Of a DNA stretch of 64,000 nt, positions 1 to 14,372 are shown piece after piece. The translations under genes and the position numbers were made by a program. Each line of letters starts with the position of its first letter. Positions within the stretch are counted from its first letter, which is position 1. The DNA lies in the NCBI GenBank assembly GCA_015179125.1, contig WHVA01000139.1:124001-188000 (forward strand). Direction: 5' to 3'. The notes under the pieces were generated by a model. That model was given only the letters and a program-made list of their open reading frames with translations. It ran no database searches and was not told the origin of the DNA. The stretch is from Gautieria morchelliformis (Eukaryota; Basidiomycota; Agaricomycetes; Gomphales; Gomphaceae).

Positions 1-108
1 GGAGGGGCGGAACGTGTTGCGGAAATATCAGAGGGGCGGAAGATGTGGCGGAGCTGAGGGTCGGAAGTCGGAAATGAACGGTCGTAACAAGGTAGCGAAA
101 TACTCACT
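1..108. other. CGGAA-rich sequence abutting the copia element
   Basis: Copia-type protein similarity, read on the minus strand, stops abruptly near base 109. The bases to its left are rich in CGGAA and GCGGA words, a style seen in this window only in the gypsy element and its LTRs at 58.9-64 kb. This suggests, without proving it, that a gypsy-type element inserted into the copia element and that its edge is seen here. No coding sequence could be assigned. Confidence 0.35.
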
Positions 109-928
109 TGATGGCCTCCCAGTGCAGCCTGCCTGGATTCTGCATGAATTGTGCCAGGAACGACACCGTGAACGAAATATCCGGGCACGTGCCTAGGGCC
201 ATGTACATCAGGGAGCTGATGGCCTCCCTGTAGGGCACATTGCCCATGTCGTCAAATTGGCAAGGGGTAGAGGGGGATTGTGAGAGCGAGAGCTTATGGT
301 GGGGGTCAAGGGGTGTACTCAGCAAAACGCTCAAGGATCTTGTCTATGTACACACATTGTGACAGTGAGATCGTGCGTAGTTTACGGTCCCGCTTTACCT
401 CTATCCCAAGCAGCCAACTCAGGTCCCCAAGATCCTTGATCTTGAGGACTGTGCGCAGCTTGTCCTTGAACGTGCGGATCGCATCCTTTGAATACCAGCC
501 ATGGTGAGGTCATCAACGTCAACTGCAACAATGAGTGCATCGTGAATGGTGTACCTGTGGAATACTGCATGTTCGGCCTTGCAGCGAGTGAAGTTGAACC
601 GGTACATGATGCTGCAAAACATCTCGTACCACTCTCTTCCTGGCTGTTTGAGGACGTATATGGCACAGTTGAGCCGGCAAACATGGTGCTCCTTCCCTGG
701 AACCTCGTAACCTCTTGCCTGATGCATGTATATGCTCTCGGTGATCAGAGCATTGAGGTAAGCACCATCTATGTCGGTCTGTTCGAGTTCCCAATCATTT
801 CTGACTGCAATTGCGGCGATTATGCGTATGGTGGAGAGTTTGGCAGTAGGGGAGAAGGTTTCAGTGTAATCTATTCTTTCTGCCTGCGTGAAGCCCTGTG
901 CAATGAGCTTGGTCTTGTGGTTTACCAC
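109..928 (-). pseudogene. copia reverse transcriptase (RVT_2), partial
   Basis: Contains KLIAQGFTQAERIDYTETFSP and DIDGAYLNALITESIYM, hallmarks of the RVT_2 family, and further left the motif region [19 protein letters not shown] before the similarity ends at about 109. Fossil and incomplete. Confidence 0.88.
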
Positions 929-1289
929 CTTGGGTTCACATCGTGCTTATAATGGAATACGAGCTTGCTGCTGACAATATTCGCGCCGTCCGGTGGTTCC
1001 ACAAGGTCCCATGTCCTCAGGGTCACATGCTGGTCAAGTTCCCTCTTGATGGATGTGTCCCACTGTGGCCAATTGTCATGGGAACGTGCATCATTGAGGC
1101 TGGTCGGGTCAGGTCCCACGTTGTGTGCTGCAGCTGCCATCGAGTACTCGAAAGGCTGGCACACCTCCCCCTCAATCTCATCGCCGGTGCCCTCCTCCAG
1201 CTCTATCAGCTTAACCAGAGCCGAGCTGTTGGAGGGCATTGGCAGGCCTCGGGGGTACACGGGTGGGTTCACACGTCCGGTGCTGCTGC

Positions 1290-2497
1290 CGGCGCCATCA
1301 GCAATCCCGTGCACATATGTGGATGGCTTCCGCATCCGATGACCCCTGCCTTCCTGCGGCTGGTCTGCTGAGGGTTCCAGGGCTTCAAGTCCTTCAAGTG
1401 GATCGATGCATGCTAATGGCACCAGTGGTTGTAATGGCATGCTGACATTCTGACTGCCTGGGGTGGTAGACTCCCCCTCAGTCAGCACGTCAGTGGGAGT
1501 GACATGGACAGCAGCATCGAATGTGACGTTGCATTCCACCGTGATGTGGCACTTTCCAGGCCAGTATACCCTGTGCCCTTTGCTCTCGTCGCTGTATCCC
1601 ATCCACCTCCCTTCGTCCGCTTTGGGTTCTAACTTGCTGCTTTCTTCTTTCAGGACAAAGACCCGGACACCCCATTCAGGTAAGTTGCTCAGATCTGGCT
1701 TGGTGCCATGAACTAGCTCATATGGGGTCGTGCCATTGAGCGCACACATCGACGAGCGGTTCTTTAGCCACACTGCATGTTGGACTGACTCGGTCCAAAG
1801 GAACTTCGGTAGGCCTACTGTGAGGTGCATTGCCCGTGCATGCTCCAGTAGCATCCTGTTCAATCGTTCCGACACGCCGTTCTCCTCCGGCGTGTCATGT
1901 ACGGTAAGACTCCTGACCGTCCCTTTTGACTTCAGGTGGCCTGTGAACTCGTGGGAGAGATACTCCCCTCCACGGTCGGTTTGTAGTTTCTTGATCTTCA
2001 TGCCGTGCTGTGTCTCAACCCAGGCCTCATATTGCTTATAGCAGCCGAAGGCTTCGCTCTTTCTTGCCATTGGCACCAGGTACATCCACCTGTTAAAATC
2101 ATCAGTAAAACTGACGAAATATTCCTTTCCATCATAACTCTGGGGGTTTCCTGGCCCCCATACATCCGAATGTACCTTCTCACCAAAGGTACTGGCTCAT
2201 GGTCCCTCCCGTGTCTGCGGGATGGGCTTGCAAGTCGGATTGGCCTGTGCACACGCCATGCAAAACCCTGGCTGGCTCGACAGGTCGATGTCGAGTCCCG
2301 TGATCGTCCCATCTTGGACGAGCTTCCGGGCGGCTTGTGGGGAGATGTGTCCCATTCGACGGTGTAGTTTGTCCAGCGTAAGTGGCTTTCGTGCTACATT
2401 TGCCGTTGCCGCCATTGATTTGTGCTCTACCTTGTAGAGTCCATTCGAGAGCAGGACCTGCCTGAGCAGCGTCCCTCACGTGTCCCGAATGAGGCAT
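1290..2497 (-). pseudogene. copia integrase region
   Basis: Includes a GAG-pre-integrase zinc-binding stretch (HRRMGHISPQAARKL, with later CxxC) and an rve integrase core with LQTDRGGEY and ENGVSERLNRMLLEHAR, followed by the C-terminal segment with TTPYELVHGTKPDLSNL. Both stretches are typical of copia integrases. Fossil. Confidence 0.88.
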
Positions 2498-2924
2498 TTC
2501 TGATCCTTCAACAGGACCAAATACCCGGCTGCGTTGCAGCAGGCCAGGGCGATCAGGGTGAACGCTAGGTCGGGGCAGTATAGTACGTCTTTTAAGGTGA
2601 CATACGTCATTGTCTTCCCATAGGGATACCTACCCTCATGTTCCCCATCCCTGTGGCCTTAAAGATGGTCTTGTCTGTGGCATTGATCGTGCATGGCGCG
2701 ATCTCTTTGAAGGTAAGGAAGTGGTGTCTGTTTGGTGACATGTGTCCTGATGCACCCAAGTCGCAGACGTCGACTTCCCGTCCCATCAATGGACTCATTC
2801 CCAGTGCGAGTGTTGTCCCAGCAAATGTCATTGTGAAAGCAAACTCCTCGCCCTCTGCTGCCACATTCACTGATCCACCCCCCTGTTTGTTCTCTTCCTT
2901 CTTTTCTTTTCTTTTGGCTTTAGA

Positions 2925-3755
2925 TCAGCAATCGGCCTTCATATAGCCCTTCTTCCTGCACTTCCAGCATTCCACATCGGTCTTTGTGGTGCTGGCGGTG
3001 TTAGGGGTGCCACCGCGTGCCTGTGGCTTCCCACGGCCTTTTGCTGCTGCAAGGGCATTCTCGCTTGCCTTCAGCTGGCGCTCCTCAATGGTAAGCATCT
3101 CGAATTCATCGATCAGCATACTGACCACCTGATCTGGCTCCAGCTTAGCCTTGGTGTGTGCCATGGACATCGTGATTGTGTTGATGAGCGAGCAATACAA
3201 TTTGTAGAAGTGAGCCGAGGATGACGGTGACTAGGTCATCATCGGTGAGTCCAGCATTCATCCCCGTGAGCTGCTCCTGCATTCTCATGATGGTCTCTAA
3301 GTGTGTACGGACGTTAGCCTCATCCTTGCACTTCAATTCGTACATCCGGCATCGCATGTCCACTTTGACGGTGAGTGCCTTCGTCTCATGCTTTGTACAT
3401 ACGGTGTCCCATACCTCCTTCACGGTAGTGAGGTTGCAGATCTTGATCAGGACGCTGTCTGGAATGTGGTGAATATCTGGACCTTGATCGTGGCCTCACG
3501 CTGATTGTAATCGTCCCCATCATTTTTCTAGATTGTCCAGTTCCTCCTCTTCCTTATCCATCAGCGCATGGCCATCATGGTAGGTGGGGATAGGAGGGGG
3601 GATCCCTCTATGTGTCGTTTGGCTCCCTGAGTCACTGACAGGGTTGCCATCGCTTGGCTTTTCCAAGTGACCCAGTTAGTGCCATCCCTAGCCAACTTGG
3701 GGATGACAAACAACTTTGAGGTAGAGGAAGATGTGGCGGGCTCTGTGGGGCCCAT
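2925..3755 (-). pseudogene. copia gag region with zinc knuckle
   Basis: The N-terminal part (from about 3755 downwards) resembles the copia gag start, including the words LARDGTNWVTWKSQ. A UBN2-type gag core follows, then a CX2C-type zinc knuckle beginning CWKCRKKGY near 2930-2975. Fossil remains only. Confidence 0.8.
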
Positions 3756-3765
3756 AACCTGTAGT

Positions 3766-5290
3766 GATTAGGTGCAGTAGCTAAGACGCAAGGAGCTCAG
3801 TGAACGGGTGCTTCACTAAGTTCATGTATATATCCTACCTAATGTCATGACGCGTTTATTTCCCATACTCAGATGCTCTGTTCTCCCATTCCCCACTCCA
3901 CCTCCATGTTCGTTCCAATCCCCCTTGCCATGTTCGGCGACCGATCTTCGCTGTTCGCGCCATTTACCATAGCCACGCCGTCAAAGCATGATCGACGTCT
4001 TTGGACCGACTTGGCAGTCATCGCTGGGCCTATCACCTCCTCTGCTCAAACCTCTTTTGATGGTGTTCCTATGATCGGATTGTCATGACTTGTGTATTTC
4101 CTGCACCTTGTTATCCCCATTTCCCCTTTTACCACTCCTCCCCCGTGTTCGCTCGGCTTCGCCCTCCACCTCGGCCACTCCTCCCCTATGTCATCTCCGT
4201 TCGCCCTTCCTCGCATTTCACTGAACAGCCATTCACTGCTCGCATCATTCACCAGCAGGCCCACCATCAAAATACGATCGACATCCCTACCTGGCATGAT
4301 GGCTCATCAGTAGCTCCATCAGCTTCTCGATCCAACCCCCTTTTGGTGTTCATATGAGCAGGGTGCGTTTGCGGGACATCCTACCCATAGGTCGTGTGGG
4401 ATCAACCCAGTAGATGAAGAACCCGTGCAGGGCGGTGTATATGCGGGCCCCAAGACATGACTTCATACATAGGTGCCTTCGCCACCTTCACTCTCCGTCA
4501 TTTCATGTTCTCCCTCTTCTCTCATTCTATTGTATGTTTATTTCATCTATGTTGTATCATGACTGCGCACCCCTATTCAACCCTGACTCGTGATGGCCTC
4601 TTTCCTATTCGCTGATACCTTACGAGCATTCGATATAAGTAGTTTACATTTGCATGTATATTCCCCAGTTCAATTATCATACGTCGTCCATCTTGTGCAA
4701 ACTTGACCTCGCTGTGATCATCATCTTGAGCCTTCTCTTGGAGATTTCTATCTTCGACCAGCAGAGGACTTAGGCATCACTGGTGAGTTCTCATACTTCA
4801 TCTTCGTTACCTTAGCCTTCGAACTATTTTCTGTGCTGTTGGTGAAGGGATTGTCGAGACTTAGACAGCCCTTCCGTGATACCTTGCACGTTACATCGTC
4901 AAGTGCCACGGGCTATTTTGCTACAACTGTAGATAGGGCGAGCCCCATTCTGGCAACCCTCTTATCTCGTGACCATTCATCGGTTCACTTATTCGCCGAA
5001 CGGCATACTTATTCGCACAAGTTATTCGGCATTCGCTGTGTTCACTAATACACGATATTAACACCTAAAAACCAACCTTGACACTGATAATGAGGCATAT
5101 GACCCAGACCTTTATGAAGTAGATGATAGGTATATATGAACATCACATATGGTGAAAATGCTTATAATCATTACACCTTTTGAGGATATACACACAGAGA
5201 GCACATGACATAAAGGGGACATAGGAAACATGAGAAGAGGATATATTTTACATGATGCATTTTATTTACCCCAATGTGTTTGACCTTACC
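3766..5290. other. gene-free stretch between copia element and Helitron end
   Basis: No recognisable protein was found on either strand. The part next to the copia gag (from about 3766) probably contains the element's untranslated leader and 5' LTR; TGTAGTGATT at about 3763 would be a possible inner LTR edge read on the plus strand. From about 5050 the sequence becomes AT-rich and is probably the body of a short non-autonomous Helitron whose left end I could not find. Confidence 0.4.
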
Positions 5291-5337
5291 GATGCATTTG
5301 ACCTACACCCCCGCGCGAAGCGCGTGTACCCACCTAG
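5291..5337 (+). mobile_element. Helitron-type 3' terminus
   Basis: A short hairpin at 5312-5324 (stem CGCGC/GCGCG, loop GAA) is followed 9 bases later by CTAG at 5334-5337, and the next base is T. A GC-rich hairpin roughly 10 bases before a CTRR end, inserted in front of a T, is the standard structure of Helitron 3' ends, and plant and fungal Helitrons use nearly the same hairpin. No Rep/helicase gene is visible, so this would be a non-autonomous copy. The 5' TC end was not identified. Confidence 0.6.
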
Positions 5338-5465
5338 TGTCGTTAGAAATTGAAAGCTTGTGGCCTAACCCAGCACTACATAGTGTACGGTACGTAGTAG
5401 TCGAGCGTCATAGCTGACTCACTGTGACCCCTTGTCACGTTCTGCTGCTGGACGACGACGATAGT

Positions 5466-7438
5466 ATGGGTTTGTCTCTTGTGTTAAATCTGTGTCGCTG
5501 TGCACCACTTACGTCGACCATTATCTCACAGGCACAACCGTGGAGCAGATAGAATCATATTTTTTTTCAGTCGAGGAGTTCTTGTCTTCATCGTTAACGA
5601 GTGTTGCGCCGGACTTGCCACACCTTCATGAAATAGCTAACAGGATCTGGGCTGACATTACTCGATTCGGACCTCCCTCACTTCCACAACTTCCCGGACT
5701 TGGATCATTTGAAGTACCTCCCTCTCCACCCCTCCCGCCTCCCCCTCCCCCCACATGGTCGGAAAGTCTAGGAGACTGGGCAGGCGAGCACAAAGGAACA
5801 ATCGTTGGGGCCAGTGTTGGATTAGTGGGTTTCGGCCTTTTGGCCGGCTACGGCGTGCTTAAGTACAGGCGCGATGCTGCCATACAAGCAAAGAGAAAGG
5901 ACATGAGCAAGGAGAGACGTGAGGTGGTTGGTGCGTCGTTTGCCTTCACCCTAGGACCACACATATTCTAACTAATCAATGCAGTCGTTCTGGGAGCTGA
6001 TCACCCTTTTGGGTTACCCCTAGTCCTTGGTCTAGAAGCAACAGGGTACATCGTGATTGCAAGCGTCTCAAACCCTGACGCCGTGGACACTTTGGAGGCC
6101 AAGTCCAAGGGATACATTCGCGTACTTGTGCTGGATCCTCGCGAGGTGACAACAGGTTTCTATTTGAGATCCATGTTGTACTTATTATTTTTCTCTAGCC
6201 TCAGACAGTTCCGTACTTCTTGCGGTCGCTGCAGTCTTCTCTGTCCCTCCGCTTTCCTGCAAATTCTCCAGGAGACCCTTATCTGTCGTCTTCCGCCTCT
6301 CCCCACACGCGTCCTTACATTCATGCATTAGTTTCACTCCTCTCTCTCATCCCCACGCCTTCACCTGCGCCTGTTGAATCGTTGTCTCTAACGGACTCAT
6401 ACTTACCTCACGTGATTCGTACGCATATAACTCCATTAAGGGTGATCCAGGCACTTTTACCACTCCTGCGACGCGGGTCCCGTTTCCCGGGTGAGGGCAC
6501 CACTCGGAAGAGCATCGTCGTGTGTGTTCCAGCTGTGGCAGCGCGCGTCGGTGTCGCGTTTGCTAGTGAAGAGGCAATGAGTGCTGCTGCGACCGTCAGG
6601 GCCATCGATGTTCTCCGTCGCGAACTCAGGGCATCCGCATCGCAGAACACTGACGACGGCATTGTCGCTCCCAGAGTAGTACTTGTCGATGTGGGAGCGG
6701 TTGCACTGTCCCGCCATCGACCAGTTCCCCCACCAGCGTATGACCAGGGTACCCTCATGCAGTCGTGGTCGGCTTCTGAGAAGGCAGCTTATGGAGCAGC
6801 GTTGGACGCAACATTGGAACAAGCCAAGGCTCCACCACGGAAGCCAACTCATGTGAGCGTCTTCGTTGACGCAATCGTCGGCACCGTTAGCGATGGTGCG
6901 AGGGGACGAGGATATGGGTTTGGATACAAGTCCGGGGTGAGCTGGAGTTCGGTTGGCAGGCTCATACTCTCTGGGTGGGGACGTGTTCGAACGTGTGTTC
7001 GAGGTGATCGGTTTAGCATAGGTGCTGGAGGTAAGTTATACTTCAGAAGCACCACTCACTCCTTACGCGTTTATCCCAGCGACGACATACTCGCTGGCGT
7101 CATACCTTCCGTCGACAATACTGGACTACTTGCTTCACATTCCACATGCAATCACGTCGATACGGAACACGTTCATCCCTGTTGATACATTCATTCCCCT
7201 TGCCACACCCACGATGCCCGCCACACATCACCCACAACGCCTTATCGAGCATGTGCAGCAGTCTCCCATACAGGGTGGGAAAGACAAGGAGATAGAGACG
7301 GAATCTTCGGATGCAGCCTCTGAGGCCGATGTCGACAGTGTAAGTGCGAGCGGCGCGAGCGAATCGGGGGCCATTGGTGGTAGCTGGGTAAGTCTCAAGG
7401 ACGGCCCCGCACCTGGTTCGGAGAGTGGTAAAGAATAG
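5466..7438 (+). CDS. DUF1776 family protein (yeast YNL181W-like)
   Basis: Exons 5466-5469, 5532-5930, 5985-6155, 6209-7030 and 7080-7438 join in frame to 584 residues. The N-terminus MGTTVEQIESYFFSVEEF leads to a proline run, then a hydrophobic membrane-like segment (TIVGASVGLVGFGLLAGYG). After this comes the Rossmann-like start VVVLGADHPFGLPLVLGLE and the conserved core with THITPLRVIQALLPLL, AMSAAATVRAIDVLRRELR and THVSVFVDAIVG. The tail SGAIGGSWVSLKD is also typical of basidiomycete members. The family resembles short-chain dehydrogenases but lacks a proven reaction; yeast YNL181W is essential and listed as a putative oxidoreductase. The first coding exon is only ATGG, joined by a 62-bp intron ending in CACAG. 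This start is inferred: without it no in-frame ATG opens exon 2. The stop faces the CTF18 stop 214 bp away. Confidence 0.85.
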
Positions 7439-7652
7439 ATATATATACATCAAGGCTGTTGCTGATTTATTCACACGTGTTGTCTGTTACTTTTCGCATG
7501 TATTCTGTACCACCGTGTAACTAGTCCAAAACTTCTGTACTTCCAAGCTATACGCATGTAGAGAGGGATCTAGCAGATCTATAATTCATTTGTGCCAATT
7601 AATCATCATGTATGCTGAGCACTTACATATATACGTTTATCTAGATACAGAC

Positions 7653-10600
7653 TTACAACATGGCCCCGACTTTTACTGGCTTTCGCACTGCGGATGAGTT
7701 ACCTTCCTTGAAGCGATATATCACTTTGCACTTTTCAGTCACACGCTCCAGAGGTACACCTTGTGAGTTGGTAGTTTCGGGCAGTGCGATGGGTCGTCCA
7801 AAGAAGTCCGTGGGTGGCTAAAATGATGATAATTGAATTTCTTGTGACCGTACTGAAAAGGGCAACAAGACCTTATCTGCAGGGTCCACTTTCTCTTCCT
7901 GTGGCTTCCTCTTCTGTGGAATCGAGCGTTTTCCAGAGAGCTTCCCGCCGTCTTCGCCCTCCTGACTAAGTTCTGCTGCTTTCCGCCTGACCATTGGGGC
8001 ATGTTCGAGGAGGTGTCATTGCAACAACATTAGAGACGGCTCACTTGAAGAAGTCAATCTTGTTCGTTGACCCTCTGTCGACGATTTCCGCCTGCCGCAC
8101 AATAAGTTCTGCGTCGATCTGTGACGGGTAAGCGCAGTTCTGAGCTTTGTCTGTCTAAGGAGATTACTAGCCTCTGCTGCAACCATATGCCGTACAGCAT
8201 AACGCGAGAGAGAAACGTCTGGTGCCCGCTTGCCGTCGTACGTGATAAAGACGTCGATCGGTCTGCACATGTTGAAGACCAGCCATGAAGTTACTTTGCG
8301 GAACGCACTCACAGGTCAAGTCTATAAACCAGAGAACCGTCCTCAGCTCTCTCTTGGACAAATTTGAGCTGCAGAGAGACCATAATATCCACAAGTCTCT
8401 TTAGCAACGCTCGCTCCTCTGGGCGAACAAGCTGACTATTGACCTGACGTTTTCCTGTTTAGAGTTAATGAAAAATCGACGGCTGAGCTTGCTCACGGGT
8501 CGCAGCGGAGGTGAAATGATTCTGTTTAATAGTGGCAGAAATTCTAAGGTCATAACATTGCCCATAGTCAAGTGCCTGTAGTCAACAGCGTTCTTAGTGA
8601 CGCCTGGACCACTTGCTTTGGCAAGCGAGCTGCAAATCTCCGTATTAGTGCGCGTCATTGTATAGTTCTAGAAGCCATGTTCATCATGTAGTCCGCGCCA
8701 ATCTTCGAGGCAAGGAATTCGCACCTCCCAATCTGCCCTGGGCCTCTCAATCTTCGGTCCACCTCGTTCCGCAAACAGCGGGAAGAACGGCACAATCGTG
8801 TACGGCAAGTAAGGCATCAACGCATATTCACGCTCTGAGCGCATTGTCCCGGACAACATGTCGAACGTAGACAGCCATTCGTGAGCGTCTTCATACCGCT
8901 GAAAAGTAGCATCATGTACCCGGAGGTTAAGATAATGCTCGAAGCATCCTGAAAAGTAAAAGTAAGTTATCTCTCAGAAACCGCTAAATAGGATATGCAC
9001 CAATGGCGACTTTGTCTAGTGACCCGCTAGATTCTAAATCTCTGCTGAGCCGCGTCGTATATTTAGCTTCTTGAGCCTCCGTCAGACCTAGCTCCCTCGC
9101 TCGTCGCTTGGGAAGAGGCGTGAATAGATCGCCCAGAACCGAAAGGAGCGAGGCGTCTGTCTCCTTCATGCCTACGGTGGCAGCCCGAATTACAGGCTCA
9201 GTAACGTCTTGTTTTTTGCTCTTTATGAACTGTTACCCAAGGATGTCAATAAAGGACAGCCATACGCTACACGGAGTGCATGACTTACCTGCAGAGTATT
9301 TAGACATCCACGCATGTCGCCCTGCGCTATACCCACCAGCGCAGATAATGCCCGAGAATCTGCTCGCATGCCTTCGACCTCACATATGTCTCGCAGTCGC
9401 TTGACTAGACGAACATCTGGCGGACGGTTGAATCGAATAATTCGAGCATGCTGTCGTAGACGCGCCAAAGACGAGGAATAAAGATCGTTGCAGATAGCTA
9501 TGATTGGGCGCAAAAGGGGTCGCGGCCGTGGCTGGTTGGCGCGTGCTACGAGATATCAGCATGTATGCAGAAATGAAGCTCTGCGTTAATAAAATAATAT
9601 GCACACCTTTACGTTTCGGTTTATCAAAAGTCAGTTGGAGAAGCTTTTGGACAAAACCGCTGGTCTATGAGGTTACGATGGCTTGAGCATGCACTTGGGT
9701 ATAGGTGCTTGGTAGGGGGGCAACCCACATTGTCGCCACCACCCGTGGCACCATCAATCTCATCCACAACCAGGAGCACGGGCTTTTTACTTCCAACCGC
9801 GGCACCGGATTCCAAAGCCGGACGAATGCGGTCATCCACTACTTGTCCTGATCTCGCATCACTGTTGTTGCAAGGATCAGCCACAAGTGTCCAGCTCACC
9901 CAGGACGACGATGACTACCTGGCATTTATTTCCATCACTTGATATCCAGCCTGAGCGCCAACAACATGAGCAAGTGTTGTCTTGCCGAGGCCAGGCGGTC
10001 CAGAAAGAAGCAGTATCTGCAGAATAGAACAGATGCATTCACATGATGTTATGAAAGACATAGGGTAGCGCACTCTTTCACGGGGACGACGATACTCGTC
10101 TTCAGGTCCGTATTGCTGATTCCCAAATTAGCGAATCAGAAGAAAACCGGGTCTGTAAAAAAAACTAACTGGCTCCGAATCGTCCGCTATTCCTCGTTGT
10201 TTTCCTTTCGGCTTCCTCCTACCAAACACGCAGAAGTCCCATTCTTTCACCCATGATAGTGTCTCGCGGTGCACTCTCTATTCACACTAAATTGAGGGCG
10301 TGCAGCTCGTTCCACGCAAATAACGTACCTCGTCGCCAAGCAGGTCCAGGAAACGCTGAGGACGATACCGATCCACCCAGAGCTTGTCTTCGGGTGGCTT
10401 GGGGCGGGCATCACGAGCGTCAGGGGGATTATGCTGACCCTCTCTAGGGGAAATGAGTCAGGTCGCGCGTCGCGTCCTAGAGTCGGGAGTGAGGGCGTAC
10501 GTAAAGGCTAATTTAGCAGCAGTAGCCGCGGACAAATCCTCCATAAGCCTATGCATGGGTACATCGAGCAGGTTTCCCGCACGCTCAAAGGAGGATGTCG

Positions 10601-11095
10601 ACGCCTGTTCGTACATCAGATCGAATAGGTGTGAGGTACAAGCAAGGCTTACATCTTTCTTAGGTGAGACTTTCCGTTTCCTCTGTAGAACCACGGTCTT
10701 CCCATCAAACGTTGTTGCCCGGATAGAACCTCGGGGGGCAGGTGAAAGAGAGGCGCCAGCGCTGGATGTTGCTATCATCGATGGGGTCTGCTCATTTTCA
10801 CGCCTAGATGATACCGAATCAGAGAAAGAGGGAGGGATTTCGTCTTGAATCTGTAATGAATATATATATACTAGAACTTTCTTTTGAGTATCGCACCTTG
10901 GACTTGGGCGGTAGGCACTGTTCTATCCAAAGCACTGGCCCCACTTGCCAAAAGTCCGTTGGGAACAAAGGGGTCCTCCGAAAGTAATCCACTAGGAACG
11001 AAGGGGTCCTCCGAGAGCAACCCACTAGGGGTAAACGAGGAGTCAGTTGAAATGGAGAAGTCTGCGCCATTCTTCACGACGTCAACGTCTGCCAT
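7653..11095 (-). CDS. CTF18: Chromosome transmission fidelity protein 18 (alternative clamp loader large subunit)
   Basis: A multi-exon gene encoding the large subunit of the Ctf18-RFC complex, which acts on PCNA at replication forks and in sister-chromatid cohesion. The start [12 protein letters not shown] lies at 11095. Recognisable in order are [18 protein letters not shown] (about 10380-10320), Walker [21 protein letters not shown] (about 10015-9955), [20 protein letters not shown], Walker [16 protein letters not shown], sensor region [10 protein letters not shown] and [20 protein letters not shown], then the RFC-like helical part and the Ctf18-specific C-terminus with TDFFGRPI and the end [21 protein letters not shown]. 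About ten or more small introns interrupt it. The intron after the MEINA codons (about 9855-9910) and the last one (36 bp, near 7825-7860, unusually short) were traced. The N-terminus has an 11-residue tandem repeat. Divergent from ATP2. Confidence 0.9.
10953..11035 (-). repeat. 33-bp tandem repeat coding the CTF18 N-terminus
   Basis: On the minus strand the peptide [11 protein letters not shown] (11 residues, 33 bases) occurs twice in direct succession and is followed by a partial copy PNGLL. The DNA copies differ at a few bases. The repeat lies before the AAA+ domain, in a region that is normally disordered in this family. Confidence 0.85.
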
Positions 11096-13645
<2,550 letters not shown>

Positions 13646-14277
13646 AGAGAAGGGGAAAACAATACGAGTTGAACGGAACGGAATGTGGCTTTTTACCTTT
13701 TATTTCATGGTCGATGCAGTACATACCGATTAAAAACATGAATGAACAAGGCTGCGTGAGTAAACGGAGAGAGGTGCCGGTTCGCCGGCACCAAGCGTCC
13801 AGTTGAGCGCAGCCGCCGGCGCCTCAGAACGCACCACTTCTCTCTGCACCATCCACTCGCTCAAGAATCACATCCGCACTCTTTCGCTCAAGCATCCATT
13901 CATTAGAATCCTTTCTACCCACCCACCCACGCCAACCAAGCCCCGAGAATGAACCGCAGTCCAGGGCGGCATCTCACGTATACCATCAGCAGAATAGCAA
14001 CCGATACACATCGTAATAGCCAGTAGTTAGACACAGATACATTAAAGGACATCAGCGTAATAAGAGAACATGGTACACATCCTGCAAGGACCGTGACGAG
14101 AGCAGCCGCCGAGCAAGGTCCCGCCCACCGAGCGGCGACCCTGCTCCGCGCAACCGGTGGGTCCAACTCACCTCAGCCCAACTCTCACAGCTCTCATCCC
14201 GGCCTTGCATAGTTGAAACTGGCGAGCAAGGCACGGCCTTTTTCACCATGAAGCGTTGTTTCTGGAATGTCTAGTAT
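13646..14277. other. gene-free stretch between ATP2 and tRNA-Ser
   Basis: Contains the ATP2 3' untranslated region and no recognisable coding sequence. Short open frames on the minus strand show no family features. Confidence 0.6.
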
Positions 14278-14372
14278 GACGACGTAGCAAAGTTGGTTAA
14301 TGCGTGTGATTAGAATATTCTGGTCATATCACATCCTCTTCGAGGGCGTAGGTTCGAATCCTGCCGTCGTCG
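14278..14372 (+). tRNA. tRNA-Ser(AGA) with a 12-base intron
   Basis: The acceptor stem GACGACG (14278-14284) pairs fully with CGTCGTC (14365-14371), followed by discriminator G. The D arm gives an A box TAGCAAAGTTGG, the anticodon stem TGTGA pairs with TCACA, and the loop reads TTAGAA with anticodon AGA. The extra bases TATTCTGGTCAT between positions 37 and 38 form a small intron; its TTCT can pair with the anticodon region, as usual in spliced tRNAs. A long variable arm follows, as in class II tRNAs, then the T arm with a perfect B box GGTTCGAATCC. Together these identify a serine tRNA. The 3' CCA is not encoded, as expected in eukaryotes. Confidence 0.88.

Larger units (their letters stand above)
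109..3765 (-). mobile_element. Ty1/copia LTR retrotransposon, broken, left part missing
   Basis: Read on the minus strand, the region holds in order a gag region, a protease-like stretch, an integrase and the first part of a reverse transcriptase. The order integrase before reverse transcriptase defines Ty1/copia (Pseudoviridae-like) elements. The RNase H part and the left LTR are not seen. The element is a fossil with several breaks in its coding sequence. A 5' LTR should lie to the right of base 3765 but its outer end cannot be fixed from one copy. Family assignment is firm, age is not measurable because no LTR pair is visible. Confidence 0.9.

Noticed and set aside
84-100. Short match to the 3' end of small-subunit rRNA (GTCGTAACAAGGTAGC)
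   Set aside because: Only 16 bases match, with no rRNA sequence on either side; most likely chance.
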